From: Ohtaekwangia sp.
Lineage (GTDB): Bacteria; Bacteroidota; Bacteroidia; Cytophagales; Cyclobacteriaceae
Assembly (NCBI GenBank): GCA_021155195.1
Contig: JAJNPV010000037.1
Coordinates: 62,001-126,000, forward strand
Reading direction: 5' to 3'
DNA: 64,000 nt
Part shown: positions 50,880 through 59,357 of the stretch, in pieces
How the letters are laid out: each line of letters begins with the position of its first letter
How positions within the stretch are numbered: the first letter of the stretch is position 1
Program-made: the position numbers and the translations under genes
The notes under the pieces: generated by a model
Told to the model about the DNA's origin: nothing
Databases searched by the model: none
Seen by the model: only the letters and a program-made list of their open reading frames with translations

Positions 50880-51551
50880 ATGAGGTGGAAAGATATGTTC
50901 AGCGAAAAAGGTAACCGAAGATTACTTCTCGGATCAATTATTATGATCATTGTTATGATGGTAATGATTCGTCAAATGAATAAAAATCATTTTTCAGAAT
51001 TGCAAGAAACCATTACATCCATTTATGAAAACCGATTGCTGGCTAAGGACTATATTTTCGAATTATCCAAAAAGATTTATAGCAAGAAAATCATAGCACA
51101 ATTTGAAAATGAATTTCTTGAACAGAGTATTCAAATGAACGATTCGATACAGCAGCTTATCAAAAGCTATGAGAATACTGAGTTAACCAAGGATGAAGAA
51201 CTGTTGTTAGTAACATTAAAAGACAATATTCGAATGTCAGAACAATATGAAAATAAATTCCTCCATAATCCTGAACCGCCTCAACGAGAAATAATTGCTG
51301 ATGGACTAACAAAAAAGTATGATTTGATTTTGTCGGATTTAGGGAAGCTATCAGAAATACAACTTAGCGAAGGAAAAAAGCTGCTCGACAATTCTTATGT
51401 AATCGTAGGCTCTAGTAATAATACGAGCCATCTGGAAATTGCAATGACCATTGTCTTTTTGCTGTTAGTTATTAAAATAATCAAGGATGAAAAAACGCAA
51501 CCTGAAGATAAGTCGCAGTTTCCTGTGAGGAATTTTGAACAAGCGAATTAG
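50880..51551 (+). CDS. Four-helix-bundle (4HB_MCP-like) membrane protein without output domain
   Basis: This 223-residue protein has an N-terminal membrane helix (about 15-31), a long helical periplasmic region (about 35-175, with NRLLAKDYIFELSKKIYSKK and repeated charged heptads) and a second membrane helix (about 184-199). A short polar tail follows. It corresponds to the sensory 4HB domain of chemoreceptors and sensor kinases, but no HAMP, kinase or MCP domain follows. A paralogue begins at 63512. It may act as a stress sensor that signals through a partner, or as a structural envelope protein. Confidence 0.75.
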   Translation: MRWKDMFSEKGNRRLLLGSIIMIIVMMVMIRQMNKNHFSELQETITSIYENRLLAKDYIFELSKKIYSKKIIAQFENEFLEQSIQMNDSIQQLIKSYENTELTKDEELLLVTLKDNIRMSEQYENKFLHNPEPPQREIIADGLTKKYDLILSDLGKLSEIQLSEGKKLLDNSYVIVGSSNNTSHLEIAMTIVFLLLVIKIIKDEKTQPEDKSQFPVRNFEQAN

Positions 51552-51635
51552 AAAATTGACAATTAAAGTGGCAGTCCCATAAACGTTAAAATTTTGAACA
51601 ATTCCTCATCATAATTATAGTAACAGGTGCGAAGA

Positions 51636-51774
51636 ATGAAAATCAACATCAACATTAAAGCGTATATTAGGAACCGCTCAAAGCAAATAGTAAGCTGATT
51701 CTTGCGGACAGACTTTGGCCGTGCTGACAAAAGAAAAAGTGGCTATCAAGAATAATTATCAAGAATACAATTAG
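51636..51774 (+). pseudogene. DUF488 relic upstream of aconitase
   Basis: A short MKININIKAYI frame breaks off. In neighbouring frames one then reads ILADRLWPC and LTKEKVAIKNNYQ, which is the DUF488 hallmark (DRLWPRGLTKEKA). At least two frame changes and a stop are needed, and the rest of the domain is missing. It is a degraded relative of the DUF488 pseudogene at 57239-57592. Confidence 0.6.
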
Positions 51775-51797
51775 TATAAACAGTAAACTTTAAAATC

Positions 51798-54593
51798 ATG
51801 TCCAAAGACCCCTATCAGGTGAAGAAATCGTTGACTATTAAAAACGATACTTTCAATTATTATAGTCTTGCTGAATTGCAAAAACAAGGACATGCAATTG
51901 ATAAGCTCCCCTTCTCGATTCGCATTTTGTTGGAAAATGTCTTACGCAATTTTGATGACTTTGCAGTAACGAAGGAGAATATTGAAACCCTTTTACATTG
52001 GAAACCAAAGGGTTCGGACAAGGATATCCCCTTTAAGCCTGCTCGTGTTTTGATGCAAGATTTTACAGGAGTTCCAGCAGTGGTGGATATTGCAGCACTC
52101 CGCGCAGAGGTTGCAAGAAAGGGAAAAGACCCGAATACTATAAATCCGCTCATACCTGTTGATTTGGTGATAGACCACTCGGTACAAGTGGATTTTTTTG
52201 GTACTGACTATTCCTACGAACGCAATATAGATGAAGAGTACAGGCGCAATAAAGAACGTTATCAATTTCTGAAGTGGGCACAGAATTCATTTGATAATTT
52301 CACCGTAGTACCTCCCGGTATGGGTATTTGCCATCAGGTAAACCTGGAGTATTTATCCAAAGGTGTCATTGCACGAAATGGAGAAATTTTTCCTGACACG
52401 TTAGTAGGACTCGATAGTCACACGCCAATGGTCAACGGCATCGGTGTCGTTGCTTGGGGCGTTGGCGGCATCGAAGCCGAAGCAGCTATTTTGGGCCAGC
52501 CCCTTTATTTTATTATGCCGGAAGTAATCGGGCTCAAACTCACAGGCAAACTTCCATTGGGTTCAACAGCCACCGATCTGGTTTTAACGATAGCGAATTT
52601 GCTGAGAAAGCGCGGTGTGGTTGGGAAGTTTGTAGAAGTCTTTGGTTCTGGCTTGGACAACCTATCAGTACCCGACAGGGCAACTATCGGCAATATGTCA
52701 CCTGAATTCGGGAGTACAATTACCTATTTTCCCATAGACAACAAAACGTTGGAGTACATGCGGAAAAGTAATCGCTCCAAAGAACAAATCGAATTGGTGG
52801 AAACGTATTGCAAAACCAATATGCTGTGGCGCGAGCACGAAGATAAAATCAATTATACGGATGTTGTAGAACTAGACATTTCAACCATTGAGCCCACGGT
52901 GGCGGGACCCAAAAGACCACAGGATAAAATCCTTTTAAAAGATTTTAAAAACAAGTTTATTGATTTGTTAGATGAATCCTTCGATAGAAAATATATCTCT
53001 CAAGAAGATCGCGCGTTGGAAAAGGCTATTACACGCTTTGATGGGGAAGGAGGGGATTTGCCGTATTCTTCTGCTACTGAAAGCCCACTTCCAACAGAAA
53101 TAGAAGCCAAAGAAAAGGATGGTTTAAAAACGGTTTGGATAACCAGGGGTCAGGAGAAATTTATGCTTTCTGACGGTTCGGTAGCCATCGCAGCCATTAC
53201 CTCATGCACCAACACCTCAAATCCTTTTGTGATGGTGGGCGCAGGATTGGTAGCCCGAAAGGCCAGGGAACACGGGATCAATGTAAAACCTTGGGTAAAA
53301 ACTTCCCTCGCTCCGGGCTCTAAAGTGGTGACCGACTATCTTCAAAAGGCTGACTTGATGAAAGATTTAGAGGCACTTCAATTCCATCTGGTGGGTTACG
53401 GCTGCACGTCATGTATTGGAAACTCCGGTCCTTTATCTCCGAAAATTGCAAAAGCCGTTGACGACAATAACCTGGTTGTGGCTTCTGTTCTTTCCGGAAA
53501 TAGAAATTTTGAGGCGAGAATTCATCCACAGGTCAAAATGAATTTCTTGATGTCTCCTATGCTTGTGGTAGCCTATGCCATTGCGGGTCGTGTGGATATT
53601 GATTTAATCAATGAACCCATTAGCTATGACTCCAATCGACAACCGGTTTACCTGAAAGATATCTGGCCAACGGACGATGAGATCAATGACATTCTGAGTC
53701 GAGTTCTATCTCCTGAAGATTTTGCGAAAAACTATGGTGAGATATTCGAAGGCAATGAGGTTTGGAGAAACCTGGAAGTACCGACAGGTAAGTTGTACGA
53801 TTGGGATGAGAATTCAACTTATATTAAGGAAATCCCATTCTTCCATGACATATCCGAAAACCCGGAGCCTCTGGCAGATATAAATGGCGCACGAGCCTTA
53901 TTGGTATTGGGAGATAGTGTGACCACCGACCATATCTCACCGGCAGGTGGTTTTAGCGAACATTCTGCAGCAGGTAAATACTTATTGGAGCGGGGCGTGA
54001 AGAAGGAGAGTTTTAATTCCTACGGATCACGCAGGGGAAATGATGAAGTAATGATACGCGGAACATTTGCCAATGTGCGAATCAAAAATAAATTGACAGA
54101 AAAAGAAGGCGGCTACACAAGCCATTTGCCTTCTGGTGAAGAAATGACTGTTTATGATGCGTCATTAAAATACAAGGAGGAAAAAACGCCTTTGCTGGTT
54201 TTGACTGGAAAGGAATACGGGAGTGGCTCTTCGCGTGATTGGGCAGCGAAAGGCGCATTTCTTTTGGGTATAAAATGCGTGTTGGCAGAAAGCTACGAAC
54301 GAATCCACAGGAGCAACCTTGTTGGAATGGGCGTATTACCACTTCAATACAAAGAAGGGGAAACGGCTGAAGGGTTAGGGTTAACCGGGAAAGAGATATT
54401 TTCAATAACAGGAGTTGCAAGCGATATCAAGCCATTAAAAGAAATCCAGGTAATTGCTAAAAACGAAACAGGCAAGGAGATCAAGTTTCAGGCAATAGCC
54501 CGACTCGATTCTAAAATAGAAATTGAATACTACAGCAATGGAGGTATCTTACAATATGTGTTGCGACAATTTTTAAACAAAACAACGTCCTAG
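51798..54593 (+). CDS. acnA: Aconitate hydratase A
   Basis: This 931-residue protein is full length for the AcnA/IRP family. Cluster-binding cysteines are in ITSCTNTSNP and GYGCTSCIGNSGPL. The substrate-binding GSGSSRDWAAKG in the C-terminal swivel domain and the VTTDHISPAGG segment are present. It interconverts citrate and isocitrate in the TCA cycle with a 4Fe-4S cluster. AcnA-type enzymes are the stress-stable, stationary-phase form, which fits the island. Expression signals were not identified. It is preceded by the DUF488 relic. Confidence 0.96.
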   Translation: MSKDPYQVKKSLTIKNDTFNYYSLAELQKQGHAIDKLPFSIRILLENVLRNFDDFAVTKENIETLLHWKPKGSDKDIPFKPARVLMQDFTGVPAVVDIAALRAEVARKGKDPNTINPLIPVDLVIDHSVQVDFFGTDYSYERNIDEEYRRNKERYQFLKWAQNSFDNFTVVPPGMGICHQVNLEYLSKGVIARNGEIFPDTLVGLDSHTPMVNGIGVVAWGVGGIEAEAAILGQPLYFIMPEVIGLKLTGKLPLGSTATDLVLTIANLLRKRGVVGKFVEVFGSGLDNLSVPDRATIGNMSPEFGSTITYFPIDNKTLEYMRKSNRSKEQIELVETYCKTNMLWREHEDKINYTDVVELDISTIEPTVAGPKRPQDKILLKDFKNKFIDLLDESFDRKYISQEDRALEKAITRFDGEGGDLPYSSATESPLPTEIEAKEKDGLKTVWITRGQEKFMLSDGSVAIAAITSCTNTSNPFVMVGAGLVARKAREHGINVKPWVKTSLAPGSKVVTDYLQKADLMKDLEALQFHLVGYGCTSCIGNSGPLSPKIAKAVDDNNLVVASVLSGNRNFEARIHPQVKMNFLMSPMLVVAYAIAGRVDIDLINEPISYDSNRQPVYLKDIWPTDDEINDILSRVLSPEDFAKNYGEIFEGNEVWRNLEVPTGKLYDWDENSTYIKEIPFFHDISENPEPLADINGARALLVLGDSVTTDHISPAGGFSEHSAAGKYLLERGVKKESFNSYGSRRGNDEVMIRGTFANVRIKNKLTEKEGGYTSHLPSGEEMTVYDASLKYKEEKTPLLVLTGKEYGSGSSRDWAAKGAFLLGIKCVLAESYERIHRSNLVGMGVLPLQYKEGETAEGLGLTGKEIFSITGVASDIKPLKEIQVIAKNETGKEIKFQAIARLDSKIEIEYYSNGGILQYVLRQFLNKTTS

Positions 54594-54647
54594 ATTAATC
54601 TCATATAAATCTTATGAGCATGGTTCAAGAAAAGTCAAAAAAACAAA

Positions 54648-55178
54648 ATGATAGAACATAAAATACAAATAGTGGAGACAATAGTGACCCTATGTCTATA
54701 CTTTACACTTAAATATTTTACGTCAAAAATTATACGCAGTGCTGGGAGGAAATTCGCCTATCCACAAGCACGTGTCAAAATGGTAAATAAAATGGTCAAT
54801 GTTATTTTATTTACAATACTTACGAGTATTACACTGTCTATTTGGGGTGTAAATCAAGATGAATTAGTATATTTTACTACTTCTCTTTTAACGATAATGG
54901 GAATAGCACTCTTTGCCCAATGGTCTATTATTTCTAATATCACCTCAACCTTGATTATTTATTTCAATCATCCAGTAAGAATAGGAGACGCTATTACTGT
55001 TATGGACAAAGATTACCAGATTGAAGGCAGAGTATTAGATGTTGGAATTTTTTTCTTGACATTAAGGACTGAAGATGAAGAAGAAATAATCATGCCCAGC
55101 AATATTTTCATGCAAAAGATGATAAAAAAAACAAGCAAGGGTGTTCAAAAACAGCTAAGCTCTGAGAACAGCAACTAA
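54648..55178 (+). CDS. Small MscS-type mechanosensitive channel protein
   Basis: This 176-residue protein has an N-terminal helix plus two more membrane helices, the last being the TM3-like pore helix (FTTSLLTIMGIALFAQWSII). An MscS beta domain follows (FNHPVRIGDAITVMDKDYQI, GRVLDVGIFFLTLRT, ENSIMPSNIF-like MPSNIFMQK). The C-terminal cage domain is cut short compared with full MscS. It likely responds to membrane tension. It lies 54 bp after acnA. Confidence 0.88.
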   Translation: MIEHKIQIVETIVTLCLYFTLKYFTSKIIRSAGRKFAYPQARVKMVNKMVNVILFTILTSITLSIWGVNQDELVYFTTSLLTIMGIALFAQWSIISNITSTLIIYFNHPVRIGDAITVMDKDYQIEGRVLDVGIFFLTLRTEDEEEIIMPSNIFMQKMIKKTSKGVQKQLSSENSN

Positions 55179-55256
55179 AGGTTGAATACTCAGGCAACTA
55201 GATCACGAGTCCCAACATGGGGTCGGAATTGAGTACGCATCAATACCAATATATTA

Positions 55257-55421
55257 CTACGCACCATCACGTAGCCAATTCTTTAATTCTTGATGTTCAG
55301 GGAAGGTCAAGTATTGAAAGGATTTTCGGTATTCTTTTCTGAATAGATTTTTATCGAATCTCAATTTGGTTAATACAATCTTACAATACTCAAGCATACT
55401 TGTTTTGAAATTTATTTTCAT
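55257..55421 (-). CDS. Small hypothetical protein (54 residues)
   Basis: From the ATG at 55421 the frame encodes MKINFKTSMLEYCKIVLTKL, then FDKNLFRKEYRKSFQYL and a HQELKNWLRDG ending. The F-DK-LFRKEYRKS pattern resembles a short conserved protein often found beside stress genes in Bacteroidota. The longer frame from 55556 adds 45 residues of unlikely composition. It follows the deaminase-like gene and may share its transcript. Function unknown. Confidence 0.6.
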   Translation of the reverse strand: MKINFKTSMLEYCKIVLTKLRFDKNLFRKEYRKSFQYLTFPEHQELKNWLRDGA

Positions 55422-55471
55422 ACTAAATAGGATTGTATGTGAAGTTTTTAAGTTAAAGCCCTGAAAATAAC

Positions 55472-56023
55472 CTATTTCAGATCGTTGGGACGTAAGACTA
55501 TTGTAGGAATAGTCCATTTTAATGCAGCATTTTTTAGTAGTGACCCGTAGACCCACTGGTTCTGTAATTCACTGCCTGCTAGACTAGTTCTCTCTGAATC
55601 CTCAAAATAGACGATCTTATCTACCTCCATTAAATGGAGTAATGAAAGACACATCGGACAGGGTTGAGTACTTGAGTAAAGTATACTACCTTTCAGTGAT
55701 AGCGTGTTCAAATTATTAGTTGCTTCGTTCACAGCATTAAGCACTGCATGTGATGATGAATCCAAAGCAGAACTGATACCCACCCAACCTGTACCTATTA
55801 TCTTCCCTGCCCTCACAATTAGACTACCCGAGGTAACGGTGTGATCATGATCTAGCACAATACGCATAAAGGCATAATCATTTTCAGTTAAGTCTTTTTT
55901 CAACTGTGTCATTCGCTTTTCGGTCACCTTATACTCTTTAACCCGCTTTCCGGCAACATGAGTAGCATATCCACCAGCGAACAGGAGCAGAAGCAATATG
56001 ACAAGTCTGATTGGCAGCATCAT
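55472..56023 (-). CDS. Membrane-anchored/exported cytidine-deaminase-fold protein lacking catalytic Glu
   Basis: This 183-residue protein has an N-terminal hydrophobic helix (LVILLLLLFAGGYA) that would export or anchor it. A CDA/guanine-deaminase-like domain follows, with the zinc ligands His92 (SHAVLNAV) and Cys122/Cys125 (QPCPMC). The catalytic glutamate of the HAE motif is replaced by valine (HAV; codon GTG, one base from GAG). The enzyme is thus predicted not to deaminate. It starts four bases inside the Rnk/GreA-like gene (ATGA), so the two are coupled. The closest functional family is tRNA/guanine deaminase; its present role is unknown. Confidence 0.8.
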   Translation of the reverse strand: MMLPIRLVILLLLLFAGGYATHVAGKRVKEYKVTEKRMTQLKKDLTENDYAFMRIVLDHDHTVTSGSLIVRAGKIIGTGWVGISSALDSSSHAVLNAVNEATNNLNTLSLKGSILYSSTQPCPMCLSLLHLMEVDKIVYFEDSERTSLAGSELQNQWVYGSLLKNAALKWTIPTIVLRPNDLK

Positions 56024-56430
56024 AATGAATAGTGACCTACTGACTCGGGTTGATAGGTAACCTTTAAAATTTCGAATCGTCCAATTCCTATTGGGGTTTT
56101 CCAGGAAACTACATCGCCAGACTGTTTACCAAGCAATGCAATCCCGATAAGGGAAAACACAGAAACTTTCCTTTCGCGGCTATTGGCATCGTCAGGATAA
56201 GTAATAGTAAGTTCAGCTTCTCGGTCATTTGAAATATCTTTCAATAGAACACGGGAATTCATGGTAATTACGTGTCTGGATATATCCTCTTGAGGAAGTA
56301 TTTTGGCCGTCATGATCTCTTCGTAAAGTCGGCTAACAATTTTAGGCATCTTCATCTTTAAAGGGGTGAATTCCATCATCCCTATTAGTCTTTGATAATC
56401 ATTAATTGTTATCACCATTTTTGTTTCCAT
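56020..56430 (-). CDS. GreA/Rnk C-terminal-domain protein
   Basis: This 136-residue protein has a short helical N-terminus and a GreA/GreB C-terminal FKBP-like domain, as in Rnk (AELTITYPDDANSRERKVSV, SLIGIALLGKQSGDVVSWKT, IGRFEILKVTYQP). It lacks the long coiled coil that enters the RNA polymerase channel, so it is closer to Rnk (regulator of nucleoside diphosphate kinase) than to GreA. A strong sigma-54-type promoter lies just upstream. It is the first gene of a two- or three-gene leftward operon. Confidence 0.88.
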   Translation of the reverse strand: METKMVITINDYQRLIGMMEFTPLKMKMPKIVSRLYEEIMTAKILPQEDISRHVITMNSRVLLKDISNDREAELTITYPDDANSRERKVSVFSLIGIALLGKQSGDVVSWKTPIGIGRFEILKVTYQPESVGHYSL

Positions 56431-56455
56431 AATACATTAATTCAACTTTCTCTTT

Positions 56456-56471
56456 TGCAGTATCCGTGCCA
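56456..56471 (-). promoter_or_regulatory. Strong sigma-54 promoter of the rnk-like operon
   Basis: On the minus strand the sequence is TGGCACG-GATA-CTGCA, which matches the -24/-12 consensus TGGCACG-N4-TTGCA at all but one position with exact GG-N10-GC spacing. The -12 element lies about 26 bases ahead of the Rnk/GreA-like start codon. The NtrC-type regulator encoded at 61194 is the obvious activator candidate. Confidence 0.75.
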
Positions 56472-56632
56472 TATTAAATAATGACTTTAGGGCTGCTGTA
56501 ATAGGTACAATCTTATACTTAACTGGTCTTTAAATACCCGGTGGGTATATTTGAACCAATAATTTCACTCTTTATTTTCTCTGGGTTTTATTAAGAAACA
56601 TATGCGTCTAATGCATTTTTTATCTGAGCATT

Positions 56633-56648
56633 GGCAAACGTCACGCCA
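56633..56648 (-). promoter_or_regulatory. Second sigma-54-like site upstream of the rnk-like operon
   Basis: The minus strand reads TGGCGTG-ACGT-TTGCC with GG-N10-GC spacing. It is about 200 bp from the rnk-like start on the same strand as the stronger site. An imperfect palindrome (ATGCATTAGACGCAT) lies between the two and could be an activator site. It may be an upstream alternative promoter or chance. Confidence 0.4.
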
Positions 56649-56701
56649 TATAATTTCTTCGTGTTCTTTATGAAACTGTTAGGGTTAATAAGCCGCCTTC
56701 T

Positions 56702-57220
56702 TTACAGTACAACTTTAATTTTGTTCATTTGAGATATAGTTGGTTCATTTGCCTGATCAACTTTAATGGGAATAATAAATAGAGGAATCACACTTTTTCG
56801 CAACACGCGTTCTGATGTACTTCCCATCAAAATTTTCTCAAATTCTCTTCTACTATGACTTCCCATAACAATTATGTCCGCCTTAAATTCATTTGCAGCA
56901 AGTAAAATCATTTCACTACAATCACCACTTTTTACAATCGTCTTAATAGTAGAGTTGTTTAAATGTTTCTTTGATTTTTCCAGATACCTGAATGAAGCAG
57001 CCCGCAATTGTTCTGCGGTGTCGGTTTGAACTATGTCCGTACTGCTAAAGCAATCAAAACCAAATATGGGTGAATAATGGAGGGAAGAGTAGTAGGTTAC
57101 ATCGGACACAACATGCACTAAGGCTACCTGGGCATTCATGGCCTTTGCCAACTCGTTACCGGTTTCCAACACGTATTGTGCAGTTGAGCTAAAATCTAGT
57201 GCGATCAGTATTTTTTTCAT
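56702..57220 (-). CDS. Universal stress protein (UspA family)
   Basis: This 172-residue single-domain Usp has an N-terminal strand-turn KKILIALDFSSTAQYVL and an ATP-binding loop IIVMGSHSRREFEKILMGST followed by SERVLRKS. The canonical GxxG reads GSHS, a variant seen in some Bacteroidota proteins, and the downstream G-S-T is present. There is a C-terminal extension of about 20 residues. Usp proteins are dimeric stress proteins of the cytosol. It lies 18 bp downstream of the DUF488 pseudogene on the same strand. Confidence 0.92.
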   Translation of the reverse strand: MKKILIALDFSSTAQYVLETGNELAKAMNAQVALVHVVSDVTYYSSLHYSPIFGFDCFSSTDIVQTDTAEQLRAASFRYLEKSKKHLNNSTIKTIVKSGDCSEMILLAANEFKADIIVMGSHSRREFEKILMGSTSERVLRKSVIPLFIIPIKVDQANEPTISQMNKIKVVL

Positions 57221-57238
57221 ATCATTTTATTTAACGTG

Positions 57239-57592
57239 TTACAGAGTAAGTATATCCTTAAGAACCCACGCTTCATTGTGTTCTTCATCTTTGGCACCAT
57301 AAAGCAACGTTATCGTTGCATGCATTGCCTGCTCTTTCAAAAGAGTTCTAACAAATAGCGCTTTTGGAACTCATTCCACTTGGTTGGATCATGACCAAAC
57401 CACTTTCTAAGGGTCGTACTCGGGAGCAATACTTTTTAACCAAAAATCCACGCTCGCCCTCTCTTTGGTAAGCCCTCTTGGCCAAAGTCTATCAACGAGA
57501 ATACGAATGCCGTCTTCCTTGTTTGGTTGTTCGTAAACCCTTTTTATCTTGATATTCAATTGAATTGGACTAGTTATTAATAGATCAATCAT
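57239..57592 (-). pseudogene. DUF488 family protein, two frameshifts
   Basis: The first 61 codons give the DUF488 N-terminus (IKIKRVYEQPNKEDGIRILV, DRLWPRGLTKERASVDFWLK) and stop at PEYDP. In a second frame the family sequence continues as LRKWFGHDPTKWNEFQKRYL. In a third frame it continues as LLKEQAMHATITLLYGAKDE followed by EHNEAWVLKDIL and a stop at 57239. The full-length domain is therefore present but broken twice. It sits between the PRTase-like and Usp genes. Confidence 0.85.
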
Positions 57593-57649
57593 CGACTTAA
57601 AATAAAGCCTCAGCGTAACGTACCTTCTGCATTCTTGCAGTGGGTTACA

Positions 57650-58429
57650 CTACTCTACATTAATTGGGCTCCGTGCTAAGCCTTTATTTATTTTCTTTAG
57701 CCCTGGCATAACTGGTTCTGGATAATTTAAAGAACTCCTTCCCACCTTCTTAACTGCTGAGGTCTTTGAAAACGGTGTTTTATTTTCAATTACTTCCCCG
57801 ATCTCAGATCGAAGTAACCAAATAACTTCCCCGTCTGTTAAAGGGATGAAGTTATGATAAGCCATATCCATTGAGTGTTCTAAAACCTTATGAATAAATA
57901 GTGTAGGCACATCTTCTTCCATTATTCTATGAGCCGCATCGCGCATAATAACCGGAATGGCAACAACTATTTCCTGTGGTTGCTGCCTTTGAATGGCCTC
58001 CAACAATCCAAGCATCTTTTCGCTGTTTTCAACAAGATCGTCAACTAAAATCACTACCCTGTTCTGAAACTCAGAAAGGACAGGAGTATCCAATCCCGGA
58101 TATCTTGAGAAGAGTTCTGATTGCAGGGTCAGCGCATGGCGATAAATAAAATTCTGTGGAATATCCCTACATACGTTGTATGTTATTACATAATCAAAAC
58201 TTACAACTCCTATAGAATTGGGCGAGCCCGCAGGATCCCTCATCGTTATGCTCGGAATAAAAAACAAATCAGCATTCAATTTTCTGACAAGTTCCTTTGC
58301 CATTGTTACAGCATTGTTTGAAACAGCAACTACGCAACACTTTTTATCTTTATAATTTTCCAGCCTGAAAATCATCTGCTTAGTTGCATGTTCTTGGTTG
58401 ATAAACAAATAGGCGCTCCGGTCTTTCAT
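57650..58429 (-). CDS. Phosphoribosyltransferase-fold protein with altered PRPP loop
   Basis: The layout of this 259-residue protein follows the PRTase-like proteins found with stress genes: a core LENYKDKKCCVVAVSNNAVT, then a central RVVILVDDLVENSEKMLGLL and a C-terminal FIPLTDGEVIWLL. The PRPP-binding loop normally reads VDDGIATG(S/T)T, but here reads VDDLVENSEK. The N-terminal PRGG loop reads VSNNAV. Binding of PRPP is therefore doubtful. It follows the HPF gene by 15 bp and is probably co-transcribed with dps, osmC and hpf. Function unknown. Confidence 0.7.
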   Translation of the reverse strand: MKDRSAYLFINQEHATKQMIFRLENYKDKKCCVVAVSNNAVTMAKELVRKLNADLFFIPSITMRDPAGSPNSIGVVSFDYVITYNVCRDIPQNFIYRHALTLQSELFSRYPGLDTPVLSEFQNRVVILVDDLVENSEKMLGLLEAIQRQQPQEIVVAIPVIMRDAAHRIMEEDVPTLFIHKVLEHSMDMAYHNFIPLTDGEVIWLLRSEIGEVIENKTPFSKTSAVKKVGRSSLNYPEPVMPGLKKINKGLARSPINVE

Positions 58430-58444
58430 AGTTATACGTTCACT

Positions 58445-58777
58445 TTAAGTTTTTTGGAATATATTATTGTGCTTTTCTGGAAAAACCTTTTGGAAATTAC
58501 TCTTTCCATCAAGTTGCTTTTTTATTGCTTCACACGTTTTTATAATAGATTCCTCAAATGTTTGACATTGCTTGCTTGCGATAATATCATTTCCCGGAAT
58601 TGTTAACCTGATTTGGCAAAATCGGTCATGGTTCGTGCCCGACCTATCCACTCTTAAAATCACATGAGCTTCTGTAATTTCATTATTGTATTGATAAAGA
58701 CTTTTAACCTTACCTTCAGTGAATTCAATTAATCTAATGCTCGCCTGGAAGGATAGTTCTTGAATTTTAATTTTCAT
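58445..58777 (-). CDS. hpf: Ribosome hibernation promoting factor-like protein (HPF/RaiA)
   Basis: This 110-residue protein has the beta-alpha fold of short HPF/RaiA: KIKIQELSFQASIRLIEFTE, then YNNEITEAHVILRV, IRLTIPGNDIIASKQCQTFE and a helix AIKKQLDGKSNFQK. It lacks the C-terminal dimerisation domain of long HPF. It would bind the 30S subunit near the tRNA and mRNA channel in stationary phase. It lies 95 bp after osmC and 15 bp before the PRTase-like gene. Confidence 0.85.
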   Translation of the reverse strand: MKIKIQELSFQASIRLIEFTEGKVKSLYQYNNEITEAHVILRVDRSGTNHDRFCQIRLTIPGNDIIASKQCQTFEESIIKTCEAIKKQLDGKSNFQKVFPEKHNNIFQKT

Positions 58778-58872
58778 TGTATTAGCGTTTAATTAGGTTG
58801 ATATAAATGTTTTAACACGCCTTGCAAACTATATCTGTCATTTGCAGTGGGAAGTGTAATCAAAGCATGTTG

Positions 58873-59322
58873 TTAATTAAGTGATAACGAAATCACCGGG
58901 ACACTTGAAACAGTAAGTGTAATATTGGCAGTACCTCCTTCACAGAGTCTTGAAACAGGGCATTTTGCTTTAGCAATAGATGCAAGTTTTTCAAGCCTTT
59001 CTTCACTTAATCCCTCGCAGCTGACTTTACAGTCTAAATCAATTTTGATAATACTGGGGCCTATATGATCCTTGTCAAGGGTGACAACTGCGGTTGTATT
59101 AATATTGGTTGGCCATAACCCTTCCTGCGCCAATAGCATCGTGAGATATGTGGAAAGACTGCCCGCATGAGCGGCTGCAATCAATTGCTCAGGATTATCG
59201 CCATTACCATTTTCGACACGTGAAGCGAAGTTATATGGCCCCATAAAATTGTTAAACGATCTACTACCATAGCCATTCTTTATCATGCCATTCCATCGTG
59301 CTTTCCAATTTGATTTAGTCAT
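58873..59322 (-). CDS. OsmC-like protein lacking the peroxidatic cysteine
   Basis: This 149-residue protein has the OsmC pattern: ENGNGDNPEQLIAAAHAGSL, then KIDLDCKVSCEGLS and AKAKCPVSRLC. OsmC and Ohr peroxidases use two cysteines. The second (Cys121, KCPVS) is present, but the first, normally in AHAGCFS, is serine (Ser55 in AHAGSLS; AGT, one base from TGT). The peroxidase activity is thus probably lost or altered. It lies 35 bp after dps on the same strand. An intact fold suggests a remaining structural or binding role, or early decay. Confidence 0.88.
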   Translation of the reverse strand: MTKSNWKARWNGMIKNGYGSRSFNNFMGPYNFASRVENGNGDNPEQLIAAAHAGSLSTYLTMLLAQEGLWPTNINTTAVVTLDKDHIGPSIIKIDLDCKVSCEGLSEERLEKLASIAKAKCPVSRLCEGGTANITLTVSSVPVISLSLN

Positions 59323-59357
59323 AGTTTTTTTTAATTTAATCTTTCAAATCCCTTTAT

